Source of the DNA: Desulfovibrio desulfuricans
GTDB lineage: Bacteria > Desulfobacterota > Desulfovibrionia > Desulfovibrionales > Desulfovibrionaceae
DNA: 64,000 nucleotides
Reading direction: 5' to 3'
NCBI RefSeq assembly: GCF_024460775.1
Contig: NZ_JANFYZ010000011.1
Span: 19,561-83,560, forward strand
Shown: piece by piece, positions 1 to 8,690 of the stretch
Layout of the letters: every line of letters begins with the position of its first letter
How positions within the stretch are numbered: the stretch's first letter is position 1
Made by a program: the position numbers and the translations under genes
Notes under the pieces: model-generated
Told to the model about the DNA's origin: nothing
Seen by the model: only the letters and a program-made list of their open reading frames with translations
The model's database searches: none

Positions 1-676
1 CGGCGCTGAGGATTTCCGGCCCGGTGGAATACAGGGCATGCCCGCCGGGAGCGCAACGGGCCATGAGAAAGGGATCATCAGCCAGAGCCTGGCGGCAACG
101 CGGCGGCCAGGGGCGCTCACCATCGGCAAAGGGCGCGCCAAAGCCAAACCATTCGCAAAAATGGCTTGCGGTCAGCCCTGCCTCATTGCAGGCCGCATCA
201 GCCAGAACCGTGCCGCCGGGCAGGGAGCCAGTGATGTTGCCCACATACAGCGTGCCGTACAGGGCCAGTGCGGCGCAGGCGCTTTCCACGGCATCCGCCT
301 GCGGGGCCGCGCCAAGAAGGGGAATGAGGCTTTGCAGCCAGGCGGTGAAGCCGCGCCCCCAGCGCGTTTTCTCCGCCAGATGCGAAAGTTCCAGATGCGT
401 GTGCGCGTTGACGCAGGCAGGGGCGAGGCAGACAGCGCCCACATCGCGCACCAGCGTACCTGCGGGTAGTTTGGCCTGCGACCACGGCAAAACATCCTCC
501 ACCAGTCCGTCGCGCACCAGCAGCACGCCGTTGTCGATCTTTTTCAACGGGGCAAAGAGGCGGGCGGCCCGTGCAGGACCTTCGCCGCCAAGGGTCAGAA
601 TGCTTTTGGCCCTGATGGCCAGCAAGGCCTCCGACGGCTCGTCAGATTCAGGAGATTCCGTGTTTTCCGGGTTCAT
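1..676 (-). CDS. Amidohydrolase family protein (3' end cut by window edge)
   Basis: Reading the complement from the ATG gives an uninterrupted frame running off the left edge, about 225 residues, with no stop in the window. Residues 88-95 (VNAHTHLE) carry the HxH metal-binding motif that opens the TIM barrel of the metal-dependent amidohydrolase superfamily (SsnA/MtaD/TrzN-like deaminases or chlorohydrolases). The region before it (LLVRDGLVEDVLP) is the usual N-terminal beta-sandwich part. The start is supported by GGAGG seven bases upstream. The stop of the YitT gene lies 13 bases before it, so it is the third gene of a minus-strand operon. The C-terminal metal ligands are outside the window, so the substrate cannot be inferred. 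Confidence 0.85.
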   Translation of the reverse strand, partial: MNPENTESPESDEPSEALLAIRAKSILTLGGEGPARAARLFAPLKKIDNGVLLVRDGLVEDVLPWSQAKLPAGTLVRDVGAVCLAPACVNAHTHLELSHLAEKTRWGRGFTAWLQSLIPLLGAAPQADAVESACAALALYGTLYVGNITGSLPGGTVLADAACNEAGLTASHFCEWFGFGAPFADGERPWPPRCRQALADDPFLMARCAPGGHALYSTGPEILSA

Positions 677-689
677 GGGGCCTCCGCCG

Positions 690-1556
690 TCAACGGCTTC
701 TGCGGGCAAACTGCCCACCGGACACATAGAATGTGTTTTCCACAATGAACAGGGCGCGCGGGTCAATGCTGAACACCAGATTCTCCAGCCGCTTGAGCGC
801 CACATTGTTGGTGACGGTGAGCAGAATTTCGCGGTCCGAGCCGGAGTAGGCCCCCTTGCCGCGCACAAGCGTAGCGCCAAAGCGCTCTGTCACCAGGATG
901 GCCTCGCTGATTTCTTCACCGTGGTCAGAAATGATCATAACGAGCTTGCGCCGGTTGAACAGGCCCAGCACATACTCCAGCGTACTGGCCGAAATGAACA
1001 TCATCAGCATGGAAGCAACAATAAGATCCAGCGCCATGTGCGAGGCCGCCGTAAGAAACAGCAGGGAGTTGAACAGAAAATTGAATTGCCCGATGGGCAC
1101 GTTCCAGCGTTCCTTGAGCAGCACGGCAACCACATCCGTACCGCCGCTGCTGCCAAGGGTGCGCAGCATGATGCCGCAGGCTGCGCCGTGCAGCACCCCG
1201 CCCACCACTGTGGCGTACACTTCGTTGGTAATAGGAATTTCGAACGCTATGAAAAAACTGAACAATGTGGTGCAAAGGGTACCGTAGGCCGTGTAGAGCA
1301 AAAATCGTTTGCCCACGCAAAACCAGCCCAAAGCATACACAGGCACGCACAACATGGAATACCAGACCAGCGGCGTGAGCGTGCCTGTCCAGTAATTGAC
1401 CAGCAGGCCCACGCCCATGACCCCCCCGGAAAGGAAGCCATGGGGCGCGGCCACGCTCTGAATGCATATGGCCATAAGAACCGACCCCAGCGTAAGCCAG
1501 AGCAGGTTCCAGACCACCGATTCGGCCAGAGCCTTGTTGTACGACTGAAGCTTCAT
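690..1556 (-). CDS. YitT family membrane protein (DUF161 + DUF2179)
   Basis: This is a 288-residue protein with about five hydrophobic segments in its first 190 residues. Glycine-rich loops (PHGFLSGGVMGVG and LGSSGGTDVVAVLL) are typical of the YitT/DUF161 family. The soluble C-terminal part (from about residue 205, RRKLVMIISDHGEEISEAIL) corresponds to DUF2179. The family consists of inner-membrane proteins whose transported substrate is not firmly known. The gene starts 10 bases after the TauE/SafE permease and is followed closely by the amidohydrolase, which suggests one transcript. No good Shine-Dalgarno is visible before the ATG, so translation may be coupled to the gene upstream. Confidence 0.9.
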   Translation of the reverse strand: MKLQSYNKALAESVVWNLLWLTLGSVLMAICIQSVAAPHGFLSGGVMGVGLLVNYWTGTLTPLVWYSMLCVPVYALGWFCVGKRFLLYTAYGTLCTTLFSFFIAFEIPITNEVYATVVGGVLHGAACGIMLRTLGSSGGTDVVAVLLKERWNVPIGQFNFLFNSLLFLTAASHMALDLIVASMLMMFISASTLEYVLGLFNRRKLVMIISDHGEEISEAILVTERFGATLVRGKGAYSGSDREILLTVTNNVALKRLENLVFSIDPRALFIVENTFYVSGGQFARRSR

Positions 1557-1565
1557 GGGTCTACG

Positions 1566-2363
1566 TTACACCAGGCCCCAGATCATCTTCAAGGCCACAA
1601 GGATCAAAAAACAGGCAAAACCTTTCTTGAGCTTATCGGCAGGCAATGCATGCGAAAGCTTTGCGCCAAGCGGGGCGGTCATAAAGCTGGCTGTGGCAAT
1701 GCCCAGCAGCGCCCACAGGTTCACAAAGCCAAGCGACATGGCGGGCAGATCGGGTCTGCCCCAGCCGCCCACAATAAAGCCCAGCGTACCCGCCACGGCA
1801 ATGGGAAAACCAATGGCGGCGGAGGTGCCCACAGCATGGTGCAGCGGCACGTTGCAAAAAGTCATGAACGGCACGGAAAGCGTACCGCCGCCGATACCCA
1901 CAAAGCTCGACACAAGGCCTATGACGCCGCCCACGCCGGCGGTTCCCATCTTGCCGGGCAGATCGCGGCTGGCCGGGGGCCGGTAGTTGGAGAGCATCTG
2001 CGCCGACACAAAGAGAATAAAGCAGATAAAAAATATCTTCAGGAACATTGTGGGCATATGGGTGGCAATAAGGCCGCCGAAGAACGTGCCCACAAGAATG
2101 CCGGGGGTAATGGCCTTGAAAATATCCCAGTGCACGGCGCCACGGGCATTATGCGCCCGCGCGCTGGAGATGGAAGTGATCATGATGCTGGCAAGCGATG
2201 TGCCGAGCGCCATCTGCTGCACATACTGGGCGGGAACTCCCACGGTGGGGAAAATGGCAACCATCAGGGGCACCAGAACAATACCGCCGCCAACACCCAG
2301 AAGCCCGGCCAGAACACCGGCCACAGCCCCGCACAAGACGTAGGCCACAAGAGACACAAGCAT
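1566..2363 (-). CDS. TauE/SafE family sulfite/anion permease
   Basis: The product is 265 residues and mostly hydrophobic, with two related halves. Each half begins with a glycine-rich turn (GLLGVGGG near residue 20 and FVGIGGG near residue 150), the hallmark of the TauE/SafE (DUF81) family of anion or sulfoacid permeases. The open frame extends further upstream, but the chosen ATG (MLVSLVAYVL) has GAGGAG eight bases before it and gives the usual family length. It is first in a minus-strand operon with YitT and the amidohydrolase and is divergent from the pyr promoter. In a sulfate reducer a sulfite or organosulfonate substrate is plausible, but this is inference. Confidence 0.9.
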   Translation of the reverse strand: MLVSLVAYVLCGAVAGVLAGLLGVGGGIVLVPLMVAIFPTVGVPAQYVQQMALGTSLASIMITSISSARAHNARGAVHWDIFKAITPGILVGTFFGGLIATHMPTMFLKIFFICFILFVSAQMLSNYRPPASRDLPGKMGTAGVGGVIGLVSSFVGIGGGTLSVPFMTFCNVPLHHAVGTSAAIGFPIAVAGTLGFIVGGWGRPDLPAMSLGFVNLWALLGIATASFMTAPLGAKLSHALPADKLKKGFACFLILVALKMIWGLV

Positions 2364-2474
2364 GTGGTTCTCCTCGCTGAAGATACTTACAGCCGCGCCG
2401 CAAAACGTCTGCATCGGTGCGCGGTACGCCCTACAACTAGACAATGCCCCTGCAAGCGTCAACCGACTTTTTGC

Positions 2475-2503
2475 TTTACAAAGCGCCCAAGCGCGCCTAC
2501 ATT
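2475..2503 (+). promoter_or_regulatory. Putative sigma-70 promoter of the pyr leader
   Basis: TTTACA (-35) and TACATT (-10) are separated by exactly 17 bases, in the short divergent region between the permease and pyrB. Transcription would begin about 2510 and read through the leader ORF and the hairpin before pyrB. Identified by eye; no start-site data. Confidence 0.5.
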
Positions 2504-2511
2504 TGCTACTT

Positions 2512-2625
2512 ATGAAGACCAACGCCCGTTTGCGCAATTTCCTATGGCAGGGCAAGCACAGCGCCCCCGGCCTTCCTGATTTTTTTCGCATTTGCAGGCG
2601 TTTTTCGTATTCCCCCGTTGTATAG
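2512..2625 (+). CDS. Putative pyrimidine-operon leader peptide (pyrL-like)
   Basis: A 37-codon ORF begins just after the predicted transcription start and stops inside the loop of the terminator hairpin that precedes pyrB. It carries a U-rich stretch (codons around PDFFR, with a run of seven T) about 35 bases before the hairpin. This layout matches the known E. coli pyrBI leader: a short peptide, a UTP-sensitive pause tract, and translation running into the terminator. The motif GLPDFFR even resembles GLPFFF of E. coli PyrL, which may be chance. No clear Shine-Dalgarno is visible, and the transcript could be nearly leaderless. The gene is inferred from layout only. Confidence 0.45.
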   Translation: MKTNARLRNFLWQGKHSAPGLPDFFRICRRFSYSPVV

Positions 2626-2642
2626 CAACGGGGATTTTTTTT
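2613..2642 (+). terminator. Intrinsic terminator / candidate attenuator before pyrB
   Basis: CCCCGTTG and CAACGGGG form a perfect 8-bp stem with a 5-base loop, followed by A and eight T. It sits 22 bases before the pyrB ATG and downstream of a plus-strand promoter, so it terminates the pyr leader itself. It is therefore best read as an attenuator. Confidence 0.75.
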
Positions 2643-2664
2643 GACCTTTTTACCACGCAACGTC

Positions 2665-3621
2665 ATGAATACCGACAATCGCTACCACTGGCCCCACAAA
2701 GACCTGCTGGACGTCACCCAACTGAGCGCGGAAGACACCATGCACCTGCTGGACCTGGCCGCCAGCTTTCAGGAAATCAACAGCCGTCCGGTCAAAAAGG
2801 TGCCGACCCTCAAGGGCAAGACCGTTGTGCTGTTTTTCGTGGAAAACAGCACCCGCACCAAGACGTCCTTTGACGTGGCGGGCAAACGCCTTTCCGCCGA
2901 CACCTATTCCCTGGCAAAATCAGGCTCAAGCCTGAACAAGGGCGAAAGCCTCAAGGATACGGGCCTCACCCTTCAGGCCATGGGGCCGGATGTCATTGTC
3001 ATCCGCCACCCAAGCAGCGGCGCGGCGCGCTTTCTTGCAGAGCTGCTGCCCTGCGGCATCGTCAACGGCGGCGATGGCTGGCATGCCCACCCCACCCAAG
3101 CCCTGCTCGACTGCTACAGCCTGCGGCAGGCGTGGCAAAACCGTTTTGCCGGGCGCACCCTGCTGATTCTGGGCGATATTGCCCACAGCCGCGTGGCCCG
3201 TTCAAACATGCACCTGCTCACCATGCTGGGCGTCAAGGTGCGTCTGTGCGCCCCGCGCACCCTGCTGCCCGCCGGGGTGGATCACTGGCCCGTGGAAATC
3301 TATACGGAGCTGGACAAAGCCGTGCGCGATGTGGACGCCGTCATGTGTTTGCGCCTGCAACTTGAACGCCAGCAGGCGGGCCTGTTGCCCGACCTTGCGG
3401 AATATTCCCGCCGTTTCTGCCTTGGCTCCAGCCAGCTGGCCCTTGCCGCGCCCGAGGCCAAGGTTTTGCATCCCGGCCCCATGAACCGTGGGCTTGAAAT
3501 TTCCAATGACATAGCAGACGCCCCCGCGAGCCTGGTGCTGAATCAGGTGGCCGCAGGCGTCGCCACGCGCATGGCCGTGCTCTATCTGCTGGCCACGCGC
3601 AACGATGGAGTACGCGCATGA
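2665..3621 (+). CDS. pyrB: Aspartate carbamoyltransferase catalytic subunit
   Basis: This enzyme catalyses carbamoyl phosphate + L-aspartate to N-carbamoyl-L-aspartate, the committed step of de novo pyrimidine synthesis in the cytoplasm. The 318-residue protein has the carbamoyl-phosphate loop STRTKTSF, then HPSSGAAR (HPxxA-type site), the catalytic histidine region [12 protein letters not shown], and the C-terminal HPGPMNRG aspartate-site motif. An in-frame TTG lies 24 bases upstream, but it falls in the T-run of the terminator, so the ATG is preferred even though its Shine-Dalgarno is poor. The stop overlaps the pyrC start by four bases (ATGA). No pyrI regulatory subunit is adjacent. Regulation is probably by the upstream attenuator. 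Confidence 0.96.
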   Translation: MNTDNRYHWPHKDLLDVTQLSAEDTMHLLDLAASFQEINSRPVKKVPTLKGKTVVLFFVENSTRTKTSFDVAGKRLSADTYSLAKSGSSLNKGESLKDTGLTLQAMGPDVIVIRHPSSGAARFLAELLPCGIVNGGDGWHAHPTQALLDCYSLRQAWQNRFAGRTLLILGDIAHSRVARSNMHLLTMLGVKVRLCAPRTLLPAGVDHWPVEIYTELDKAVRDVDAVMCLRLQLERQQAGLLPDLAEYSRRFCLGSSQLALAAPEAKVLHPGPMNRGLEISNDIADAPASLVLNQVAAGVATRMAVLYLLATRNDGVRA

Positions 3622-4877
3622 GCCTCTTGATAAAGAACGCACGCCACCTTGAAGCCCCGGTAGACCTGCTGGTGCGGCACGGCAAGATTGTCACCATGAC
3701 CCCGGCAGGCCACCACGCCTACGACAGCCGCGAAGTTTTTGACGCCAAAGACCTTGTGCTCATGCCCAGTTGCATCGACGCCCACGTGCACCTGCGCGAA
3801 CCGGGCTTTGAATACAAGGAAGACATCGCCTCCGGCCTCGAGGCCGCCGCGCGGGGCGGCTTTGGCGCGGTGATGTGCATGGCCAACACCAAGCCCGTCA
3901 ACGACACGGCCAGCATTACGCGCGCCATGCTCGACAGCGCCCGCAAAAGCCACCCCAATGGCCCGCGCCTCCACCCCATTGCCGCCGCCACCGTGGGCCT
4001 CAAGGGCGAGGAAATGGCCCCCCTCGCGGAACTCAAGGAAGCGGGCTGCGTGGCTATTTCCAACGATGGCCGCCCGCTGGAAAACGCGGAGCTTGTGCGG
4101 CGCATCATGGAATACGGCGCGGACCTCGATCTGGTGCTCATAGACCACTGCGAAGACCCGCATCTGGCTAAGGGCTGGCGCATGCACGAAGGCGTGACCA
4201 GCGGCCTGCTGGGCGTCAAAGGACAGCCCGCCGCTGGCGAGGCCAATCAGGCCATGCGCGACATCATGCTGGCCGAATACCTCGGCGTACCCGTGCATAT
4301 CGCCCATGTTTCCGCAGCGCTGACCGTTGACTGCATCGCCTGGGGCAAGGCGCGCGGCGTCAAGGTGACTGCCGAAACCTGCCCTCACTATCTGCTGCTG
4401 GATGAAACCGCCCTTGAGGGCTACAACACCCAGGCCAAGGTCAGCCCCCCCCTGCGCACCGCCGCAGACCGCGAGGCCTTGCGCCGCGCCGTGAAAAACG
4501 GCACCATCGACATACTCGCCACAGACCACGCCCCCCACGCCGCCCACGAAAAAGAAGGCACCCTGGACGATGCCATGTGCGGCTTTACCGGGCTTGATCT
4601 GGCTGTCAGCCTCACCTGGGGGCTGGTGGCAGAAGGCGTGCTGACAGAGGCCGATGTGCACCGGCTGTGGAGCCGCCGCCCGGCAGAAATTTTCAACCTG
4701 CCCTGCAACGGCTTTACCCCCGGCGATCCAGCAGATTTCTTCCTGCTTGACCCGGACGAAACATGGGTTCCCGGGCCGGAAAACCTCTACTCCAAAAGCT
4801 GCAACACGCCATTTCTGGGGCAGCCCCTGCGCGGCAGGGTCAAGCACCACTGGATAGACGGCATGCAGCTGTTCTGA
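3618..4877 (+). CDS. pyrC: Dihydroorotase
   Basis: The enzyme reversibly cyclises N-carbamoyl-aspartate to dihydroorotate, the step after PyrB. The 419-residue sequence is a class I amidohydrolase-type dihydroorotase. It has the metal motif [10 protein letters not shown] near residue 55, HCED around 177, HIAHVS around 228 and the catalytic aspartate region ATDHAPHA near 302. It is translationally coupled to pyrB by an ATGA overlap. Class I enzymes of this kind often form complexes with aspartate carbamoyltransferase, which fits the gene pair. Complete, with no anomalies seen. Confidence 0.96.
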   Translation: MSLLIKNARHLEAPVDLLVRHGKIVTMTPAGHHAYDSREVFDAKDLVLMPSCIDAHVHLREPGFEYKEDIASGLEAAARGGFGAVMCMANTKPVNDTASITRAMLDSARKSHPNGPRLHPIAAATVGLKGEEMAPLAELKEAGCVAISNDGRPLENAELVRRIMEYGADLDLVLIDHCEDPHLAKGWRMHEGVTSGLLGVKGQPAAGEANQAMRDIMLAEYLGVPVHIAHVSAALTVDCIAWGKARGVKVTAETCPHYLLLDETALEGYNTQAKVSPPLRTAADREALRRAVKNGTIDILATDHAPHAAHEKEGTLDDAMCGFTGLDLAVSLTWGLVAEGVLTEADVHRLWSRRPAEIFNLPCNGFTPGDPADFFLLDPDETWVPGPENLYSKSCNTPFLGQPLRGRVKHHWIDGMQLF

Positions 4878-4907
4878 TGCCCTGCGGGGATCATTACAGG
4901 GGGTTTT

Positions 4908-6368
4908 ATGTACCGCATTCTGCACGATCAGGAGCTGTTCCGCAGCCAGTGCCTCATCAATGGGCACTGGCGCGATGCGGCCGACAAAAGCGTTATTGAA
5001 GTCATTAATCCCGCCAACGGCAAGCAGTTGGGCACCGTGCCCAACTGCGGCGAGGCCGAAACCCGCGAGGCCATTGAGGCCGCGCAGGCGGCCTTTGCTG
5101 TCTGGAGCGCAAGAACGCCCCTGGAACGGGGCGCTCTGCTCCACGCCTGGGAACGCGCCATTGCAGAGAACATTGAAGACCTGGCACGTCTGCTCACCCT
5201 TGAAGAAGGCAAGCCTCTGGCCGAGGCCAGAGCAGAGATCCTTCAGGGTGCATCGTACTTTCCCTGGTTTGCGGAAGAAGCCCGCCGCTTCAGCGGCGAG
5301 GTCACGCCCGTATACCGTCACGGGGTGCAGGCCCTCACCCGTCATGCCCCAGTGGGCGTGGCGGCGGCCATCACGCCGTGGAACTTCCCCATGTCCATGA
5401 TCCCACGCAAGGTGGCCCCTGCGCTGGCGGCGGGCTGCACCATGGTGGTCAAACCCGCCAGCGCCACGCCGTACAGCGCGCTGGCAATGGCGGAACTGGC
5501 CGTGCGGGTGGGCATCCCCGCCGGGGTTTTCAACGTTGTTACGGGCAGCGCGCGGCGCATCGGCAACGAGATCACCGCCAACCCGCTGGTGCGCAAGCTC
5601 AGCTTTACCGGCTCAACTACGGTGGGACTGCAACTGGCAACCCAGTGCGGGCCTACCCTCAAGCGCATTTCCATGGAGCTTGGCGGCAACGCGCCCTTTA
5701 TTGTGTTTGACGATGCGGATATGGACAAAGCCGTGACAATGGCCATGGCCTGTAAATTCCGCAATGCCGGGCAAACATGCATCTGCGCCAACCGTTTTCT
5801 GGTGCAGAGCGGCGTGGTGGAGACCTTCGCCACCAATCTGCTCGACCACATAAGCGACATGCGCGTGGGCGACGGCCTCAAGCCGGAGACAGACATGGGG
5901 CCGCTTATCAATGCCGATGCCGTTGCCCACACTGATGCTCTGGTCAAGGACGCCGTGGAAAAAGGCGCGCAACTGCTGTTCGGCGGCAAACCGCACAGCC
6001 TTGGCGGGAATTTTTACGAACCTACCCTGTTGTTGGGCCTGACCCCGCAGATGCGTATTTTCCGCGAGGAGATCTTCGGCCCGGTGGCTGCCCTCATGAC
6101 TTTTGACGATGAGGAAGAAGCCATTTCCCTTGCCAATGATACGGAATTCGGCCTGGCCTCCTATATCTGCACACGCGACATGCCGCGCATCTGGCGGCTG
6201 TTCAACAAATTGCAGTACGGCATGGCCGGCTTCAACGATGCGGGCCTTGCTGCCGCCGAAACACCCTTTGGCGGCGTGAAATTCAGCGGCATTGGCCGGG
6301 AAGGCAGCCGCGAAGGCCTTCAGGAATACATGGAAACCCACTATGCCCTGCTGGGCGGGCTGAACTGA
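4908..6368 (+). CDS. NAD(P)-dependent aldehyde dehydrogenase, succinate-semialdehyde dehydrogenase-like
   Basis: The 486-residue protein has the aldehyde dehydrogenase fold: coenzyme-binding region with TPWNFPMSM around residue 155, FTGSTTVG around 230, catalytic glutamate in MELGGNAPF near 255 and catalytic cysteine in NAGQTCICANR near 289. The C-terminal FGGVKFSGIGREGS is typical of the GabD branch, which oxidises succinate semialdehyde to succinate. The gene starts 30 bases after pyrC and is followed after 20 bases by the MEMO gene, so it may be co-transcribed, although no pathway link to pyrimidines is evident. Exact substrate is inferred from subfamily resemblance only. Confidence 0.9.
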   Translation: MYRILHDQELFRSQCLINGHWRDAADKSVIEVINPANGKQLGTVPNCGEAETREAIEAAQAAFAVWSARTPLERGALLHAWERAIAENIEDLARLLTLEEGKPLAEARAEILQGASYFPWFAEEARRFSGEVTPVYRHGVQALTRHAPVGVAAAITPWNFPMSMIPRKVAPALAAGCTMVVKPASATPYSALAMAELAVRVGIPAGVFNVVTGSARRIGNEITANPLVRKLSFTGSTTVGLQLATQCGPTLKRISMELGGNAPFIVFDDADMDKAVTMAMACKFRNAGQTCICANRFLVQSGVVETFATNLLDHISDMRVGDGLKPETDMGPLINADAVAHTDALVKDAVEKGAQLLFGGKPHSLGGNFYEPTLLLGLTPQMRIFREEIFGPVAALMTFDDEEEAISLANDTEFGLASYICTRDMPRIWRLFNKLQYGMAGFNDAGLAAAETPFGGVKFSGIGREGSREGLQEYMETHYALLGGLN

Positions 6369-6388
6369 CGCGCCAGCGAGGAGTACTC

Positions 6389-7288
6389 ATGCCCGAACGT
6401 GAACCAGTCGCAGCCGGGCGTTTTTATCCCGCTTTGCCCGGTGAGCTGCAAAAGGAAATCAGGTCATACCTCACGGCTGGAAAGGCCTTGTCGACAACAG
6501 CGCCCATTGACGCCAAGCGCAAGGACTCTGCAAGTCTGCGCGGCCTTATGCTTCCCCATGCTGGCTACGTTTACTGCGGCAAGGTGCTTGGGGCCGCGCT
6601 CATGAGCCCCTGGAACAAAACAACAGCCGGAGCCAGCCTGCCGGAGCGGCTCGTGATGCTCTGCCCCAACCACACGGGCAGAGGCGCGCCCCTTGGCGTG
6701 TGGCCGGATGGCATGTGGCATACTCCGCTGGGCGGTGTTGACGTGGATGCGGAGCTGGCCGCCAGCCTGTGCGGCAAGGGCGGTTTTGCGCCTGACCTGC
6801 ACTCGCACCTTGGCGAACATTCCATAGAAGTTCTGCTGCCTTTTCTGCAATGCGTGCCGCCGCAAGGGTTGCCCGGCGCGACCCGCCGCATCACCCCTGT
6901 GTGCGTGGGCACCATGCAGCACAAAATCTTGCAGGATGCGGGGCTTGCGCTGGCGGAGGTCATCCGCCAGTACGAAAACAGGGGCGAACGGATCGGCATC
7001 ATCGTCAGCTCCGACATGAACCATTACGAAGATCAGGAAACCACCATGCGCAAGGACGCCTTCGCCCTTTCGCAGGCGCTGGCCTGCGACCCGGAAGGTC
7101 TGCTCACCATGGTGCAGCGCGAAAAAATCACCATGTGCGGGGCGGCCCCCATGGCCCTTGCCCTGTTTGCCGCCCGCGCTCTGGGTGAGCCGTGGGCGGA
7201 ACTGTGCCTTTATGACACTTCGGCCACGGCATCGGGCGATACACGCAAGGTGGTAGGCTATGCCGCTCTGCGCTTCGGCCTAGCCTGA
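6389..7288 (+). CDS. MEMO-family protein (AmmeMemoRadiSam system protein B)
   Basis: A 299-residue protein of the MEMO1 family, whose bacterial members are called AmmeMemoRadiSam system protein B. Visible family features are an N-terminal AGRFYP, LPHAGYVYCG near residue 55, CPNHTGRG near 92, an HLGEHSIEVLLPFLQ block near 137 and SSDMNHYE near 210. The histidine/aspartate set resembles a metallo-dioxygenase-like active site. Its usual partners (an AMMECR1 protein and a radical SAM enzyme) are not in this window. Biochemical role is not settled for bacterial members. Confidence 0.9.
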   Translation: MPEREPVAAGRFYPALPGELQKEIRSYLTAGKALSTTAPIDAKRKDSASLRGLMLPHAGYVYCGKVLGAALMSPWNKTTAGASLPERLVMLCPNHTGRGAPLGVWPDGMWHTPLGGVDVDAELAASLCGKGGFAPDLHSHLGEHSIEVLLPFLQCVPPQGLPGATRRITPVCVGTMQHKILQDAGLALAEVIRQYENRGERIGIIVSSDMNHYEDQETTMRKDAFALSQALACDPEGLLTMVQREKITMCGAAPMALALFAARALGEPWAELCLYDTSATASGDTRKVVGYAALRFGLA

Positions 7289-7341
7289 GGGCTTTGCATG
7301 ACGCCCCGGCACTAATAATTCTTGCCCGGCGGGCAATCTGC

Positions 7342-7378
7342 TGCGCTGCAGCGGGGAACAAAACCCTGCTGCAGCGCA
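7342..7378. repeat. Strong hairpin upstream of the suf genes
   Basis: TGCGCTGCAGC and GCTGCAGCGCA form a perfect 11-bp stem that extends by a GGG/CCC step across a one-base bulge. No T-run follows, so it is not a textbook terminator. It lies in the 288-bp intergenic region after the MEMO gene, about 200 bases before the small suf-linked gene, and could be part of a 5' leader. Confidence 0.5.
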
Positions 7379-7576
7379 ATGTTGCGTGATCTGCTTTGCG
7401 CATTTTTTACCATATCTGACATATGCCATATATCCGGCAAAGGCGCGCCAACTCACGAACAGCGCCGTTGTACCGCGTCGCGCTCCAATAAAGACAGGCA
7501 TCTGAATGCGCCGCATCTCTGGACAGGGGATGGCAAGTTTGCCACTATGCGGCATCACAAAACCAAGGGGATTACC

Positions 7577-7903
7577 ATGGAAGTGTGCATCGCTTATCTG
7601 CGTGGAAAACCGATCATGCTGGAGCTGCGGGACGGCATCGCCTATCTCGACAACGAGCCCCAGCCCATCAAATATCTCGATGAAGCAAAACTTCAGGAAT
7701 TCAGCGATTCCATCCGGGCCATTCCGTATTCCGCTGATCCTGGTTATGAAGCGCTGGTCAATTCCAAGCGCGCGAATTTTATTGTCAGCCTGATTGGCAG
7801 CGCCGTGGGCGAGGAATGCGTTTCCAGGCTGACCCATATTCTGGATCACGTGCATTACGATGTGCTGGAGTATCTGGGCGAAACCGGAGAAGAAGATGCT
7901 TGA
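7577..7903 (+). CDS. Hypothetical protein encoded with sufCB
   Basis: A 108-residue soluble, acidic protein; I do not recognise a domain. The start is chosen at the ATG preceded by AAGGGG. Its last eight bases overlap the start of sufC, so the two are almost certainly one operon and translationally coupled. It contains one lone cysteine near the N-terminus (EVCIAY) and one near residue 78 (EECVS). The coupling suggests a helper or regulatory role in Fe-S assembly, but nothing in the sequence proves this. Confidence 0.8.
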   Translation: MEVCIAYLRGKPIMLELRDGIAYLDNEPQPIKYLDEAKLQEFSDSIRAIPYSADPGYEALVNSKRANFIVSLIGSAVGEECVSRLTHILDHVHYDVLEYLGETGEEDA

Positions 7904-8690
7904 AATCCGTGACCTGCATGTTTCGGTCAAGGGCACTCCTGTGCTCAAGGGCATTGATCTGCACATCCGCCCCGGCGAAACATTTATTCTTTTTGGCCCC
8001 AACGGCTCCGGCAAAACCACCCTGCTTATGACCCTCATGGGCTTTGCGGGGTATGAGGTCACGCAGGGCCAGATCATCTACAAGGGCACAGACATCACCC
8101 ACGCGCCCATGTACGAGCGTGCGCGCCTCGGCATCGGCATGTCGTTTCAGCGGCCCCCGACCATACATGGCCTGCCCACGGGCAAGCTGGTGGAACTGTG
8201 CGGGCGCGGGCGCAAGATGGATATAGAGGACATGGCCCGCAAGGTGCATTTTGACCATTTCCTCAAGCGCGATGTGAACGCGGGCTTTTCCGGCGGCGAA
8301 ATCAAGCGCTCCGAACTGCTGCAACTCATGGCCCAGAAGCCCGATCTGCTGCTCTTTGACGAGCCGGAATCCGGCGTTGACCTTGAAAACATGGCGCTTG
8401 TGGGCAAAACCGTGCGCTACCTGCTTGATGGCACGCCTGACCGATGTTGCGCCACGCTGCGGCAGCGAGAGAAGGTGCGCTCCACCAGCGGTCTTATCAT
8501 CACCCACACCGGTCACATCCTCGAATACGTCAATGCCCACCGGGGGCAGGTCATGTATCAGGGCAAGCTGTGCTGCGAGGCGCGGCCCCGCGAAATTCTG
8601 GATCACATCGCTACCCATGGCTATCAGGAATGTCTGCGCTGCCTCACCGGCGACATGCTTGGCAAAATTGCGGAGGCGCCCCTTAAATGA
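7896..8690 (+). CDS. sufC: Fe-S cluster assembly ATPase SufC
   Basis: An ABC-type ATPase that works in the cytoplasm with a SufB/D scaffold. In 264 residues it has Walker A GPNGSGKTTL near 35, a Q-loop region SFQRPPT near 87, the SufC-type signature FSGGEIKRSELLQ near 132 and Walker B with LLLFDEPESGVD near 155. The EIKR wording after SGG is characteristic of SufC rather than transport ATPases. It overlaps both neighbours (8 bases upstream, 4 bases with sufB). Only SufC and one SufB/D protein are present, the minimal SufBC system common in anaerobes and archaea. No sufS or sufU is adjacent. Confidence 0.95.
   Translation: MLEIRDLHVSVKGTPVLKGIDLHIRPGETFILFGPNGSGKTTLLMTLMGFAGYEVTQGQIIYKGTDITHAPMYERARLGIGMSFQRPPTIHGLPTGKLVELCGRGRKMDIEDMARKVHFDHFLKRDVNAGFSGGEIKRSELLQLMAQKPDLLLFDEPESGVDLENMALVGKTVRYLLDGTPDRCCATLRQREKVRSTSGLIITHTGHILEYVNAHRGQVMYQGKLCCEARPREILDHIATHGYQECLRCLTGDMLGKIAEAPLK

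Noticed and set aside
24..2579. Very long plus-strand open frame (about 850 codons) over the amidohydrolase, YitT and permease genes
   Set aside because: It is the codon-phase shadow of three well-recognised minus-strand genes in GC-rich DNA; its translation is low-complexity and has no domain.
3582..5345. 587-codon minus-strand open frame across pyrC and the aldehyde dehydrogenase
   Set aside because: Antisense shadow; the plus-strand genes have clear family motifs and ribosome binding sites.
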